Origin: Rosa chinensis
Lineage: Eukaryota; Streptophyta; Magnoliopsida; Rosales; Rosaceae
Reading direction: 5' to 3'
Assembly: GCF_002994745.2 (NCBI RefSeq)
Contig: NC_037091.1
Coordinates: 22,697,789 to 22,761,788, forward strand
Length of the DNA stretch: 64,000 bases
The notes under the pieces were generated by a model that did not search any database, was not told the origin of the DNA, and saw only the letters and a program-made list of their open reading frames with translations. Made by a program: the position numbers and the translations under genes. Of the stretch, positions 45,199 to 57,800 are shown one piece after another; the stretch's first letter is position 1, and the number at the start of each line of letters is the position of its first letter.

Positions 45199-45424
45199 AT
45201 GGATGGAGAGTCATCTGAGCCAGTGGTGGTGGATCTGAATGGAGAGTCATCTGAGCCGGATCGCCTGCTATCTGATTGGAAGGTGGTGGTTCCGGCGATG
45301 AACCTGATGAGAGAGAAAGCCAAGGATCAAAATTTGAATCTTAAGTCTGATCACCAAAACTATCAATTGATAGATGACTGGACCTTCCTTGGTGAAGACA
45401 ACGGAGATTTTGGGTGTTTGATAG
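45199..45424 (+). pseudogene. Small host-like ORF cut by a solo LTR
   Basis: An ATG at 45199 opens a frame (MDGESSEPVVVDLNGESSEP...) that runs into the LTR at 45425. If the LTR and one GATAG are removed, the frame reads a further dozen codons from 48081 and stops. An internal ten-codon repeat (DGESSEP / NGESSEP) is visible. The sequence before it (44957-45198) is a CT-rich, leader-like stretch. Not recognised; it could be a real first exon or chance. Confidence 0.3.
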
Positions 45425-48075
45425 TGTGATGCCTCGGAAATTCGTAATTATTTTTCGAGGATTTTCCGGAATCTAATTTTTGGTTGTTGGATGGTTTCGT
45501 GGCTCGTGCATGGAGTGGAAGTGTTTCGGATGAATTTTTATTCGGAAAGTGTGACTTTAGGAGGTTTGCAAAGGTTGAATTTTGAAGCGTTGGGATTCTC
45601 TGAAAACTTCCTTCACGAAAGTTGTAGAGCGCGTCGATACGAGTTCGTGGACATGTGGAACGCGAGAATCGGAGCTCGTATGAGAAAGTTATGAGAGTTT
45701 GAAGTTTTGGGAAAGTTCTATAAATAGGAGTTTCCATTTTCGGAAACTTACTATTTCCATTTTTGCATTTTCCTTTTCCGGAAACCAGAAACGCTCCGTT
45801 CTCTCTCTTCACCCGTGCTCGACCCGACCGGAACCCGGTGATCCGACCCGGCTTTTCCGGCGAGCTCCGGCCATCTCCGGCGACGAAACTTTCCAGATAG
45901 GATCGTCTCCTCCGTCTGGTCGTCCCTCTGGTGTTCTCTAGCGCCGATTCTCCTCCACGGCGGCGCTGCAAGGCGGTGCAGGTTGGTGTTTTCGGACCCG
46001 GTCGGAAATCCTTGTTCCGACGTCGGCAAGGCTTCAAGTCTTCTTGGTTGAGCTCAGAGCGGCGTCGTTGATCGATCCTTGGTGGTTGTTTGGATCGATT
46101 CATGTGAAACTTCGATCAACTCAGTTGGGATTACTGTTCACAGCTTGTGAGGTAGTTTTCGATCCCTTAGGCTTGTTTTCTGACTTCAATCCAGTTATGA
46201 GAATTCACAAGCATGCTTAGATGAAGCTTTTTGATGTTGGGAGTTTTGTGAAATAATGAGTTTTTGGCCGGCGGCGGTGCACCACCGTCTGTGGCGGTGT
46301 TCCGGCCACTTAAGGAACTGTTTTTGGTATTATATATGTTCTACTCGTTGATACGAGCGTTTCGATATATAATATGCAAATTTTGGAGTTCGTATGGAAT
46401 TGTTATGATTTTTGCCGTTTCATATTGGTGAATTTATTCGATCCGTGAGGATTTGAGCGTCCGATCGACTTGTGGTTTGGTCACATCGATCGTGAGCGTA
46501 TTCCGGAGACTTTGGGAGGTCTCGGATGTGGTTTTGCCTCGATTGGCGCCACTTTGGGGATTTTAGTTCAAAACAGGGGTTTCGGACTTAAACTGGATGT
46601 GAATCGTTGCTGATTTAAGATCATTGGTGATTAGGTGCTTCTAAAGGTGAATTGGACGAGTTGTTGCTGATAGTGTCAGTTCGGTTCTGTATAGAAGACG
46701 CAGCGGGATTCTGAGGTGAGTAATCTCACGAAGTTCATATCACGAACGGGTTCACCATACTGTTTTGAGAGTTATTTAGTTAACTGCAAACTATAGATGG
46801 TATTAGTGGCTTTTCTGAGTAGATGACTATGTGTGTGTATATATATATTATGGGATGTATATATATACATACGTATTCATGTATTAGTAGATATATATTT
46901 ACATGAAATATATATGTTTTGGTGGTTTGTGGATTTGTGAAACAATATGCATGAAATGATGCTTTTATTGTTTGGGTTGTGGCTTTTGGAAAACAAATGG
47001 TGGGAAATGGTATTTCTATTGTTTTGAAAAGTGTTTGAGGATTTGAGAGTCACAGGTTGTGATTTCTCCTTTTGGGTTGATTTAACGTTTTGATCTGAGG
47101 GTCAGGTTGGCCTAAGGATCCGGGGTTGCAGGTTGCATCCTCAGGCAGCATATATCGTAAGGTTGAACCTTGGCCGAGGTGACAGGTTACGATATATTCA
47201 GTTAGAGCTCTAGTCTGTCTGCCATCGTACTTCAGGGATTTAAGTAGGTTACTTAAGACTCCTGGGTACATATTTTGTCCAGGTTGGGCCTAGTTGCAAT
47301 TTTGTCCAGGTTGGACCAAATTATTGTTTTATCCAGGTTGGATCGATTTATCATATTCTACTTGTTAGGTTAACAATAGGTATGATTTATTTGTGTTGAT
47401 GCTTTGTCCAGGTTGGACCTATTTGCTGTTTTGTCCAGGTTGGACCTAATTATTGTTTTATCCAGGTTGGATCGATTTATCATATTTGAATTGTTAGGTT
47501 AACGATTTATATGATTTTGTCACGGTGTGACTTTCGTTGTTTCTTAAAAAAAAAAAAATATAGTTTTGGAAGCATGGTATGTTTTCTTTAATTGCGAGTT
47601 GAAAGGTTTTCCTCATTTTGGCGTGAGTTGTGCATGTGTGGTTTGAGTTACTCATACGGGCTTGCAAAAGCTTACCGGGTTTGTTGTGTGGCAACCCGGT
47701 ACACTATTCAAACAGTGTAGGGGTTAATCCTGCAGGTTAGGATAATCGGGACTGAAGCTGAGGTAGCGCCTTCGTAGCTTTACGGTAGGAAGCCATCTTT
47801 GTGACTTTACCTTTGACAAGGACTTCCGTTGTATAGTTACTCTGATCAGCATTTACGTTTTATTTTGTTGTTGACAATTTAATTTGTAAGCTTATGTAAT
47901 ATATGACTCTATGGAGCGGGTCAATATTGAGATAGTTGGTTCAGGGTGTCAATATATACTTGGGTTAAAAGGGAAAAAGTTTCTAGGTATTTTGTATTGA
48001 TGGCTGAACGTTCACGCATATGTAATTATGGGATTATATATCGATTTTCATATGTGTAAAATCAGGGGCGTGACA
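45425..48075 (+). mobile_element. Solo LTR, plus orientation (2651 bp)
   Basis: Starts TGTGATGCCTCGG and ends GGGGCGTGACA, with a perfect target duplication GATAG (45420-45424 and 48076-48080). It contains TATAAATA near 45719, the conserved GC-rich leader (45850-46200), a donor-like GAG|GTGAGTAA near 46713, and its own hairpin array with AGGTT loops (47049-47531). No primer site follows, so only the LTR is left. Confidence 0.92.
47049..47531 (+). repeat. AGGTT-loop hairpin array
   Basis: Units share the loop AGGTT with different arms: GTCAC/GTGAT (47049-47063), TTAAGT/ACTTAA (47240-47256), GTCC/GGGC (about 47277), GTCC/GGAC (47406-47418 and 47433-47445), ATCC/GGAT (about 47331 and 47460), TTGTT/AACAA (47362-47376) and ATTGTT/AACGAT (47490-47506, one G-T pair). 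The array ends with GTCAC-GGT-GTGAC (47519-47531). Confidence 0.85.
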
Positions 48076-48080
48076 GATAG

Positions 48081-48663
48081 ATCAATTTTGGCGAGAGGAA
48101 GAGCAAGGATGACGACAGAGATAGGTAGAGAACGCGATTGCAAAGAGAAAGATGGGAGAGGTTCACGAAGCATCTTTCTTCTAATCACATCTGAAATGAC
48201 AAATATGCCCTTAGACTAATTAATATAATTACAGTCATAACGCTCTGAGAAGAGAGTGGAGAATTTTAATTTTAATTTTTTGAAAATTGAGAGAGTGGAG
48301 ATTAAAACATAAAGAAAAGTAAAAAAAAACACACACACACATCGACACTATACATATATAAAAATAAAAATAAAGTCGGATGGGACGTTGGGGATGGAGA
48401 TACGAGTCGGATGGGACCTGTGCACCGCAGCGACGGCGCTCGATGGCGGAGATACAGTTGGGTCATCGTCTGCGCTTTGCGAATAGAAAAAACGGGTTGA
48501 GCGGCCCTTTGCTTCTAAACCCTTGGATCTGAATCAAGTATTTATATCCCACATTTAAATTTTAAACAACGGTTCAGATCAAGTGGACGACTCAGATTAC
48601 ATCAATAAATTTCTTTATCTTTAAATAATTTTCATAATTTTGAAATTTCAGAGAATCGTAATA
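48081..48663. other. No recognised gene
   Basis: Contains a (CA)n run near 48330 and a repeated 'gtcggatgggac' (near 48376 and 48406). A 63-codon frame that overlaps the LTR end is not supported. Confidence 0.45.
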
Positions 48664-49429
48664 AATAGCTTTAGTGTCCGAAAGATTTTCTGAAAATTCT
48701 CACAAATTCATCTCCTTCAGTATTTTATTATGGAGCCCATAAATTTTAAATTTCGCATCAACAAAAATTCAGAAAATATTTTCGAGGACAGAGACTATAG
48801 ACTCAATTCCTATTAATTATTACTTTTTTTATAAATAACCATAATTAACGGTTGACTATCTCAGTCAAAGCCTAAATGATGACAGACATTGTTAATTATT
48901 TCATATGGTGCATATTAATAGCTTGAGTGTCCGAAAAATTTCCTGAAAATTCTCACAAATTCATCTCCTTGCGTATTTTATTATGGGGCCCATAAATTAG
49001 AGATTTTGCATCAACAAAAATTCAGAAAATATTTCCAAGGACAGAGACTATAGACTCAATTTCTAACAATTATTACTTTTTTTTATAAATAATAATAATT
49101 AACAGTTAACTATCTCAGCCAAGGCCTAAATGATGACAGACATGGCTAATTATTTCACACGGTGCATATTAATAGCTTGAGTGTCCGAAAAATTTCCTTA
49201 AAATTCTTACAGATTCATCTCCTTGAGTATTTTATTATGGAGTCCATAAATTCGTGATTTTGCATTAACAAAAATTCAGAAAATATTTCCGAGGATAGAG
49301 ACTATAGACTCAATTTCTAATAATTATTACCTTTTTTCTTTATATAAATAAACATAATTAACAGTTGACTATCTCAGCCAAGGTCTAAATGATGACAGAC
49401 ATGGCTAATTATTTCACACGGTGCATATT
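48664..49429. repeat. Three tandem copies of a 253-259 bp unit
   Basis: Units start 'aatagctt(t/g)agtgtccgaaa' at 48664, 48917 and 49171 and end 'ggtgcatatt'. Copies are about 90% alike, with copy 1 the most diverged. Noncoding; no terminal repeats seen. Confidence 0.85.
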
Positions 49430-49871
49430 ACTATGTGCTGAATATATAAACAATGCCAAATCTCTTTTATCTCATTATCGATGTTTCAAATCGCACAAAG
49501 TCTCTACATGTCTACTAGTGTGGTCAAACTTTTTTAGTAGTTATATACAAACGTATATATTTCAAGATAAACAAAGTGAACGAATAAGAAATTTGCTAAT
49601 TTGAACGTTGGATGTGATCACTATGGCATAGAATGGTTACGCTAAAAAATTTACCCTCTTTAGTATTCGTTTAGGCATTGATCCACATTTGTCAACTATA
49701 TTCTGTTAAACTAAAATGCCCGTAACCAAAATTTTATTTAAGCACCATAGGTTTCTAGATTTTTTATTTTTTTATTTTTATTTTTAAAAAAAAAGATGTC
49801 GAGCAAGTAATGTAGTTATATTTTTTTTAATGATTAAATCAACAACATTTTATTTAAGTATGAACTTTATT
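49430..49871. other. No recognised feature
   Basis: AT-rich sequence with poly(A)/poly(T) runs; no supported frame. Confidence 0.5.
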
Positions 49872-49887
49872 AAAGTAAAAACAACAA

Positions 49888-50810
49888 CCTACCATTCTCT
49901 CTCACCTCGAGAAACCCTAAAGGCCGCCTCCGGTTGCAATTTTATTCTCGTCCGGCGGCGCTCGGACGTCGGGGCTGGCCTCCGGCCTCACCGCTGTCAT
50001 ATGGTTTGCTGCCGGACGGGAGGGAGACATACTGTTCGTGGGGTTGTCGAAGGATTTTGCTTGGGTTTTGTCAGAGCGTTCGGCTGGGATGGTGGTGAAG
50101 GGGAGATTGTGCTTTACGGTCTGGTTGTCGATCCCCGATGCTGGGTTTTGTTGGATCGACGGTGCCATGGATTGATGGCGGAGGGTGGTTGCGATGCCTG
50201 GCTTAGGGATGGTTGTTCTGGGCTGATGCAGGTCGCGGCGGTGGCGTGGACTCGGGACGACTTAGATCACCGGGATGGTCGTTCTGTGCTAATGCAGGTT
50301 GCGGTGGTGGTGGTGGGGTGGATCGGGAAGAGGGGGGTCGGGCGATGTGGGTCGGACAGAACGTTGCCGGACGATGATGTACGACTGGAATGCGAGGGAA
50401 GGGGGACTGGATCGAACCAACATGACAGGCCTGGAGCAATTTCCCTTGGTAGACTACCCTATTGGGCCACGAACCTTTGGGCTGGGGTTCTGCCCTAATC
50501 CATTGCTATTTGGGCTAGGATTTAGGCTCTTGGCCCAAGCCTATGTTTTTAGTTTGATCTAAATTCAATAATGTTTTTGTATTAGGAACCTAGTCTCTAG
50601 CGCCTCCGGCGTAGTACCAAAGGAGGATCTCCGCTATCTCTACGATCTGAAATGTATAATGAGTGAGTCTATTTCTATGTACCACTGTGGGTACTACTAC
50701 TACCTTCTTGTCTGTTTATGTCCTTAAATGACAACGAAAGGGTATGTAACGGCATATTCTAGCTTGTGATGAATATACTATTTCGCCCTGTGGGCTTGAT
50801 TAAAAAAAAA
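49888..50810 (+). mobile_element. LINE-like retroposon with 16-bp target duplication
   Basis: AAAGTAAAAACAACAA occurs at 49872-49887 and again at 50811-50826 after a poly(A) run (50801-50810). The body has a GC-rich 5' half with a 222-codon frame (49830-50498) that starts outside the insertion and has no recognisable domain. The tail (atgtataatgagtgag, taccactgtgggtactac, aatgacaacgaaagggtat) is shared with 21380-21665. It resembles a non-autonomous, LINE-dependent element. Confidence 0.78.
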
Positions 50811-50826
50811 AAAGTAAAAACAACAA

Positions 50827-51139
50827 ACATAGAGTTGAGGTCGAAGCAACCCGACCTAGAGAGGGAAAATGATATTCAAAGTTAAAATAAAATGTCCATG
50901 AAATATTTTTACTTCATATTTTTGTAACTAATGTAGTTTGTTTATTTATGTGTTTCGAAGCCTAAGTATCGTAGATTATTAAAAAATAAAGATAAACACA
51001 AAAAAAAAAAAAAAAATTGAAAAACTAATTAAAGTAATTTGTCTATATATGTATTTTGCAGTCTTTTTAAAATATTGTAGTTATGAAAAAAAAAGTAAAA
51101 ACACAAGAAATATAAAACAAAATGAAAACAAAAAAAGAA
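50827..51139. other. AT-rich DNA, no recognised feature
   Basis: Poly(A) tracts and short frames only. Confidence 0.5.
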
Positions 51140-51190
51140 ATTCAGACACTGTCGTGATTCGAACCAGCATAAGATAGTGCATGATTATGT
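51140..51190 (-). mobile_element. tRNA-like SINE, distal part with B box
   Basis: Minus strand CTGGTTCGAATCACG carries a polymerase III B box. The A-box part lies on the other side of the CACTA element (63520-63556). Joined across the element and one TGT, A and B boxes are about 32 bases apart, as in SINEs and tRNAs. Confidence 0.5.
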
Positions 51191-51218
51191 CACTACTACA
51201 AAATATGCATCACACAAC
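51191..51218 (+). repeat. CACTA left terminal inverted repeat
   Basis: Pairs with 63492-63519; mismatches only at positions 14 and 15 of the 28. Confidence 0.93.
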
Positions 51219-51790
51219 ACCTATCAGACAAGAGATTAAAAATTGACCGTCGTCTGATAACGTGAATTCCATCCTACAACGCTATTAATGAAGTTCTGTT
51301 GTGGGAATACTACTAAATTAAGAACTTTTTCTTCAGAGTTCTATCACACAACACAATTATGCATGTTCCGTTATCTGAATGACACAAAATTTAGCGGCAT
51401 ATATCCCGCCATCACTGAGCTCAAAATTCCCACCCAAGACAAGTTCACCAATTTAATCACACAACACAATTATGCATGTTCTGTTGTGTGAATATTGCAA
51501 GATACAACAGTATTGCTATATCTGCTGTATGATTAGAGCTGGGCGCCAAATTTTGCTCCAAATTTCGACTAGGCGCCAATGTTGTAAAAAGTTGGCACCT
51601 TCTACTAGGTATATCTAGTGAATGATATAACAAATGGTACAACAGAATGTAGACATTCTGTTGTGTGAAGGCTCAAATCTATTTGAATTGCTCCCTCCAA
51701 ACCGAGCTAGCCAGGCAGCCAAATTTCCCTCTCTACTTTGACATTATATACTCTTGTACGACAGTTGTTTCATTATCTGTTGTGTGATGA
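51205..51790. repeat. Left subterminal repeat region
   Basis: Motifs CACACAAC or GTTGTGTG in both orientations near 51210, 51347, 51458, 51483, 51660 and 51779, some within a longer repeat (acacaacacaattatgcatg). In En/Spm such motifs bind the accessory transposase protein. Confidence 0.8.
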
Positions 51791-52136
51791 ACTTAATTCT
51801 TCTATGACAAATTTATTGAAGTATTCAGGTCTTATTACCAAACCAAGCAAATATTCTCACCAGCCAAACCTACCAAGCAAACTGTCGAGAGAAAGAAAAA
51901 AAGAACCCACTATCAGAACTCTCCCTCTCGAAACTTTCTTTCCCCTCTCGATCACTATCACTCTATCAGAACTCTCCATCACTATCAAATCTTTCTATCC
52001 CGAGTCAGAACACTCTCAATCACTCTCAATCGTTCTCAAAACCTAGATAGCCGGTTTTCTAGCCCGAGTCAGAACACTCTCAATCGCTCTCCAAACCCAG
52101 ATATCGGGTTTCTAGTCTGACTTCTGTTACCAAATT

Positions 52137-52345
52137 GCAGTCGAAGATCTCAAGAAAACAATCCAGACCCTCGCCGCCGACGTCCTCCCGGTCATCCTCA
52201 ACTGCCTCTACGATGCCTTCGGCAAACCCAAACCCGCAGTCAAGAAACAGTCTTTGAGTCTACACCGATTTGACAACCACCCATCTCACCAAAGGCTCAA
52301 GGACGCCGACTCCGGCGTGGGGGAGGGTGTCGCTACGCCATTGGG
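52137..52345 (+). other. GC-rich exon-like piece in the CACTA leader
   Basis: After 'ttgcag' an open reading VEDLKKTIQTLAADVLPVIL continues NCLYDAFGKPKP for about 70 codons, with codon use unlike the AT-rich surroundings. It ends near 52345 at 'ccattgggttag'. It could be a first exon or a host exon captured by the element. No family was recognised. Confidence 0.35.
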
Positions 52346-54854
52346 TTAGTTTACTGGGTTTGTTTATTAAATTCGATCCCTCTATCAATTCTTTAATCTG
52401 AAATTTTGTTTACTGGGTTTGGTGATTATAGGGAAATCTCAAAGCTTTACATACAGAAGAGAGATTGGATTATAGAAACAAACGATTGACAAGTCTAGGC
52501 GACTCAATTTCTGTTTGTTTGAGTGTTTGATTTGTGGTATGCTTTCTTAGTTTTCAGCCCATTCTTTTCTTCTTGAGTGTTTGATTAAGTGTTTGATTAA
52601 GTGTCTCTGCGAGTTTTGGTCATTCTAGGCTACTTTCATTTTGGATTTTTTCCTAAAAGATTGACAATTGGATGGTGAAATGCTGATTTGGTTGAGTAGA
52701 CGACTTTATACTTGATTAGTGATTTGAATGTCAAGTATGGGCACATTGATTATATAATTGTTGTTTGTTTTTACACTTGTGTCAGATTACTACTGAGAAT
52801 ATTTAGCTCAGAGACAGACAATAGCAATTAAGATGGGTGGATGTCAAATCTGAGTTTTGGTCATTCTAGGCTACTTTCATTTTGTAGTGATACAGACAAT
52901 AGCAATTATCTGAGGTAATTGTTGGATTTTTTGAGGTTCTTTTTAGCTGCTTGATATTGTTTTCCATTTCTGGGTTTTTTATTTTGTGTTATTATAACAG
53001 TTTGCTTACGTCTACCAAAGAATAAAGGTGTGTTGTTCTTACGAAGATCTTTGATGTGCTTTTAGTGGTGAATGATATTGATTATCTATCGTGAAGACTA
53101 TTAGTTATTGCTTTCATTATATGGATTTAAATTTGGTATTGAAAGTTATAATCTTTGAAAGGTACCGGTATTGAATATGCTTTGTTGGATTAGGCACTGA
53201 ATTTATGCTGTAGACTTATTTGGACTGGAATAAGCCCAAGGCTTGATTAGTAAAGCTAATTGTTTGTAATGCTGTAGGACACCTTGACCATTTTAGAAAG
53301 TACTGAAATTGTGTTGTTGGGAGATTTCTTCGGATCGGAGTTAAGATCAGGAAAGGGTTAGAAAATGAAATTCTGACAATGCAGTTCTTAATTACAAGAT
53401 ATTTGTTGATGAATATTTGTCAACTTCATAGTAAATTATTAAACTTGTGCTAGATCCGTGAAAAATGGTAATAATGGTTGGATATAGTATTCCAATTATA
53501 CATGCTTGCTTCCCATACGAAATTTTAAAGGCTTGTCCTTTATACAAATTGTAGTTTAAATGTTTAATTATAGTTCTTGGACTTAAAATCTTAACTACTT
53601 ATATTGCTTGCTTGATTTGGGGTTATGTTGGGGGATTAATTTGTATGATAGAAAGAAGAGAGGGGTTTTTGGTTTATATGTAGCTATATATAGTTTTGAA
53701 CATTGAATGATGTTTCACATTAGAGATAATACCTAGTACGTTCTCCTTCTCTTTTTCTTGAATATTGGATTATTATATGTTCTTTCTAGTATTTGTTCAT
53801 TGCTCTTTTTATTTGTCATTTTCATGTTTGGTTTTAAGCTCTCTATTTCTTCATTTTCATGTTTGTTTGTGTAAAATTCCTTTTCCTCTGGACTATTTTG
53901 TTCATACTCTGAAGTCTGAATCAAGTGTCTGGTTTTCTTAATGGCTTTGATTCCTATAATTGTTCGTCATCTGCTACAGTACTTTCTATGTATGTTATGG
54001 CTTGTGTGCCCTGATAAGTGCTTCATGAATTGTCTCTATGTATTTCATGGTTATTGTTTTAAACATCATAACTTCTCCATTCATGAATATGAAAATGTTT
54101 TGGCCTACTGTACTTGTGGAAGTATATTCATTTCAAAGACCAAATATTGCTAGTTACTAATGCTTGGTACTTGCTACAGATTTAAGGTTTTACAATTTTG
54201 TACTTTGCTTTTTTGTTTTCCTTTCTGTTTTCCTTTTTGTTTTAGAGATAGAAACTTTGAGTCATGGTGTTTGTTTGTCTTTCAGCTTGATAGCTTTAAG
54301 GGTTTGAAGGTACATGCACTCCTATATAATGAATGTCTTTCTGTCACAGGGATTTCTTAATTGGAGGGTGTTTCGGACTATTAGAGAAGGTGTTGATTAT
54401 TAGAGAAGGTGTTGACTATTGCTGCAGGTGAACATCAATGTTTTTGATTGATTTGTTTGGTTTAAATTTATTGGACTATTGTTGTATATAGCTTGTCTTA
54501 ATCATCTGTTGTTACAGTTGCTTTAACATGTTGTGCTTCTAGTTTCATTACTATGATATAGTATGATCATTAATTCTAAGTGTATTGTTTGATGTGAAAT
54601 AATTTTGTCTGCATCTCTTTCTTACTTTTGTAATTGTGCAGTGTGTTGGCCTGTTAAAACATAGTTAAGTCATGTAATATTGTATAATTGTTGCGAATCA
54701 CTTGTTAATTATAATAGGAACTGTTCCGGAAGGTATGAGTAAAACTGGTTCTAGTACAAGGCTTATAATAGGTACAATTTGCTTTTGTGTTTTCTTGATA
54801 TAGCATTGATTAAGCTTGTCTTCATGTTTGCTTTTTTGTTTGTGCGTAGTAAAG

Positions 54855-57800
54855 ATGGATAGAACATGGATAGTTGCAGATAGGAGATCTCGTGATTATA
54901 AGTTAGGGGTGATTCAATTCTGTAAGTTTGCCTTGGATAATGCTAGAGACCCAAATCACATTAGCTGTCCTTGCACGAAGTGTGGAAATGTAGAATATTT
55001 TTCGATTTCGGTAATTAGGGACCATTTATTTGTAAATGGAATTGATGAGAGTTATGATAAATGGACTGATCATGGGGAGGCTGTCGTGGATTCAGGAACA
55101 GATGAAGATACCAATAGCATGGAAACAGATTCAGATCAATCTGATTCTGTGCAGTGTAATGAGGGGGCAGAATATGAAGTAGAATTAGGTAGTGACGTGG
55201 AGTTGGAAGATGATGAGGATGAAGGGCTTTCAAATGAGTGTAACGAGTTTAGACAGTTTGTTGATGATGGCAATAAACCGTTATACCCGGGTTGTGATAG
55301 GCACACAAAGCTGAATGTCCTTGTAAGACTTTACAACTTGAAAGCCAAGCATGGTATGAGTGATATCGCTTACTCTGATTGGTTGATTGCCTTTGCAGAG
55401 TTTCTTCCAGTAGGCAATGAGATACCTGCCTCTGTGTATGACGCAAAGAAGACCTTGAGTGCTCTAGGAATGGATTACACTAAAATTCATGCTTGCCCAA
55501 ATGATTGTATTCTGTATAGAAAAGAGTATGTTGATGAAACTGAATGCCCTAGATGTGGTCTTTCAAGGTGGAAAATAGGTAAAAACTCGAAAGAGAGGGA
55601 CGGTGTGCCTGCAAAGGTATTATGGTACTTTCCCCCTATTCCTAGGTTCAAAAAAATGTTTCAATCAAGTGAAACATGTAAGAGTTTGACTTGGCATGCT
55701 ACTGATAGAAAACATGATGGCTTGATGCGTCATCCGGCAGATGCTGCTTCGTGGAAGTTAGTAGATGAAAAATGGCCGGACTTTGGTTCTGACCCTAGAA
55801 ACCTTAGACTTGCATTGTCATCTGATGGGTTCAATCCCCATAGTTCATTAAGTAGCAAGTACAGTTGTTGGCCGGTAATTCTTGTGACCTACAATCTGCC
55901 TCCATGGTTAATAATGAAGAGGAAACATATGATGTTAACATTATTGATATCCGGGCCAAAACAACCAGGAAATGACATCGATGTCTACTTGGAACCTCTA
56001 ATAGATGACTTAAAAATGTTGTGGGAAGGAGTTAGGGGAGTTTATGATGCAAGACAAAGTGAATACTTTACTCTTAGGGGTTTACTATTTTGGACAATAA
56101 ATGATTTTCCAGCTTATGGTAACCTTTCTGGGAGTATTGTTAAGGGGTATAATGCATGCCCTATTTGCCTTGAAAAAACCGAACCTACAAGGCTAGTTAA
56201 TGGAGGGAAAATGGCCTACATTGGGCATCGAAGATTTTTGGGCAGAAACCATCCGTATCGAAAGCAAAAGGCTACCTTCAACAACTTCCCTGAGCATTCA
56301 CCTCCTCCTGTGCCTTTGACTGGTGAAGAGGTATTGTGTAGGGTAGAGGAGGAAGTTTTGAAGTGGCCTTTTGGAAAGAAATATCCTCAACCTCCGTATA
56401 AGGGTGCCGAGGATGAAAATAGGCCTTGTTGGAAGAAAAAGTCTATATTTTTTGAACTTGAATATTGGAAATTTCTACCGGTTCGGCATTGCCTTGATGT
56501 GATGCATATCGAAAAAAATGTATGTGATAGCCTAATAGGGACCTTGCTAAATATTCCTGGAAAAACAAAGGATGGGGTGAAAACTCGGTTGGATTTAGTG
56601 GAACTGGGTATTAGATTAGGACTGCAGCCTAATTTTGAAGGTCCCAAAAAACACCGCTTGCCATTGGCAAGCTGGAACTTAACTCTAGATGAAAAAAGAT
56701 GTATGTGTGGGTCTTTTTTTAATATGAAGGTTCCTGAAGACTATTCTTCCAACATATCAAATCTGGTTTCCATGGATGATTTAAGGCTTAGTGGACTTAA
56801 ATCCCATGATTGTCATGCTTTAATGCAGCAACTCCTCCCTATTGCCATCCGAGGTGTGCTTGAAAAGCTGGTGAGAATTGCTGTGATCAGGTTATGCCTG
56901 TTTTTCAACGAAATCTGCAGCAAGACTATCGATGTGTCAAGGCTGCCAAAAATCCAAAGCGATCTTGTTGAAACATTGTGTGAGCTGGAAAAGTACTTTC
57001 CCCCATCCTTTTTTGACATAATGGTTCATCTAACGGTCCACCTAGTTAGAGAGGTGGAGTTATGTGGACCAGTTTTCTTTCGATGGATGTATCCATTCGA
57101 GAGGTATATGAAGGTGTGTAAAGGATATGTTCGCAATAGAAATCGGCCGGAAGGTTGTATTGCCGAGTGTTACATTGCGGAAGAGGCGGTTGAATTTATA
57201 GCAGAAACTTTTTTCAATGATAATACTGTTGGCATCCCAGCTGCCCCAAACAGAGAAGACAAGCCGACCTCAGGAGCTACGGTTGTTAGTGTCTATGGCA
57301 AGTTGTTTGACCAAGCTCATCTCTGTGTGCTTCAAAACACAGATGAAATCAGAAGCTACTTTAGGTAATTTACTGCCCCTCTATCTAATATTATGATTTA
57401 TGTTAAAATTTTAAGTAAAGTGGACACTATATTCACTAACTATACCCTGTTTGTTCGTTGTTGCAGTGAACACATGGAATATTTGAAGAATGAGTTTCCA
57501 AGATTCGGAAATAATAAAAAGTGGCTTACGGACAAGCAAAACAAAACATTTGCTGATTGGTTGAAAGACAGGGTAAATGTTTTCAGTAGTTCAATCAGCT
57601 TTACCTTAAATCACCCTTTTTTTTTGTTTTTACATTACCTCATATAAATTGCTAATTATAAGACATTAACTGTTATGTTGCTAATTATGCAGGTTGCTGG
57701 TCAACTCAGTGAACCAGGTTGTGACATCCCCGAGATTGTGAGGTGGCTTGCAGATAAACCAAGCAATGAAATTCCAAAGTTTAGTGGTTACAAAATAAGG

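Noticed and set aside
42860..45424. 42860-44951 and 45425-48075 as the two LTRs of one element
   Set aside because: They are in opposite orientation, each has its own target duplication, and no primer site or purine tract lies between them.
49830..50498. 222-codon protein gene
   Set aside because: The frame starts upstream of the retroposon and crosses its target duplication. It has no recognisable domain and a Gly/Arg/Val-rich composition from GC-rich DNA.
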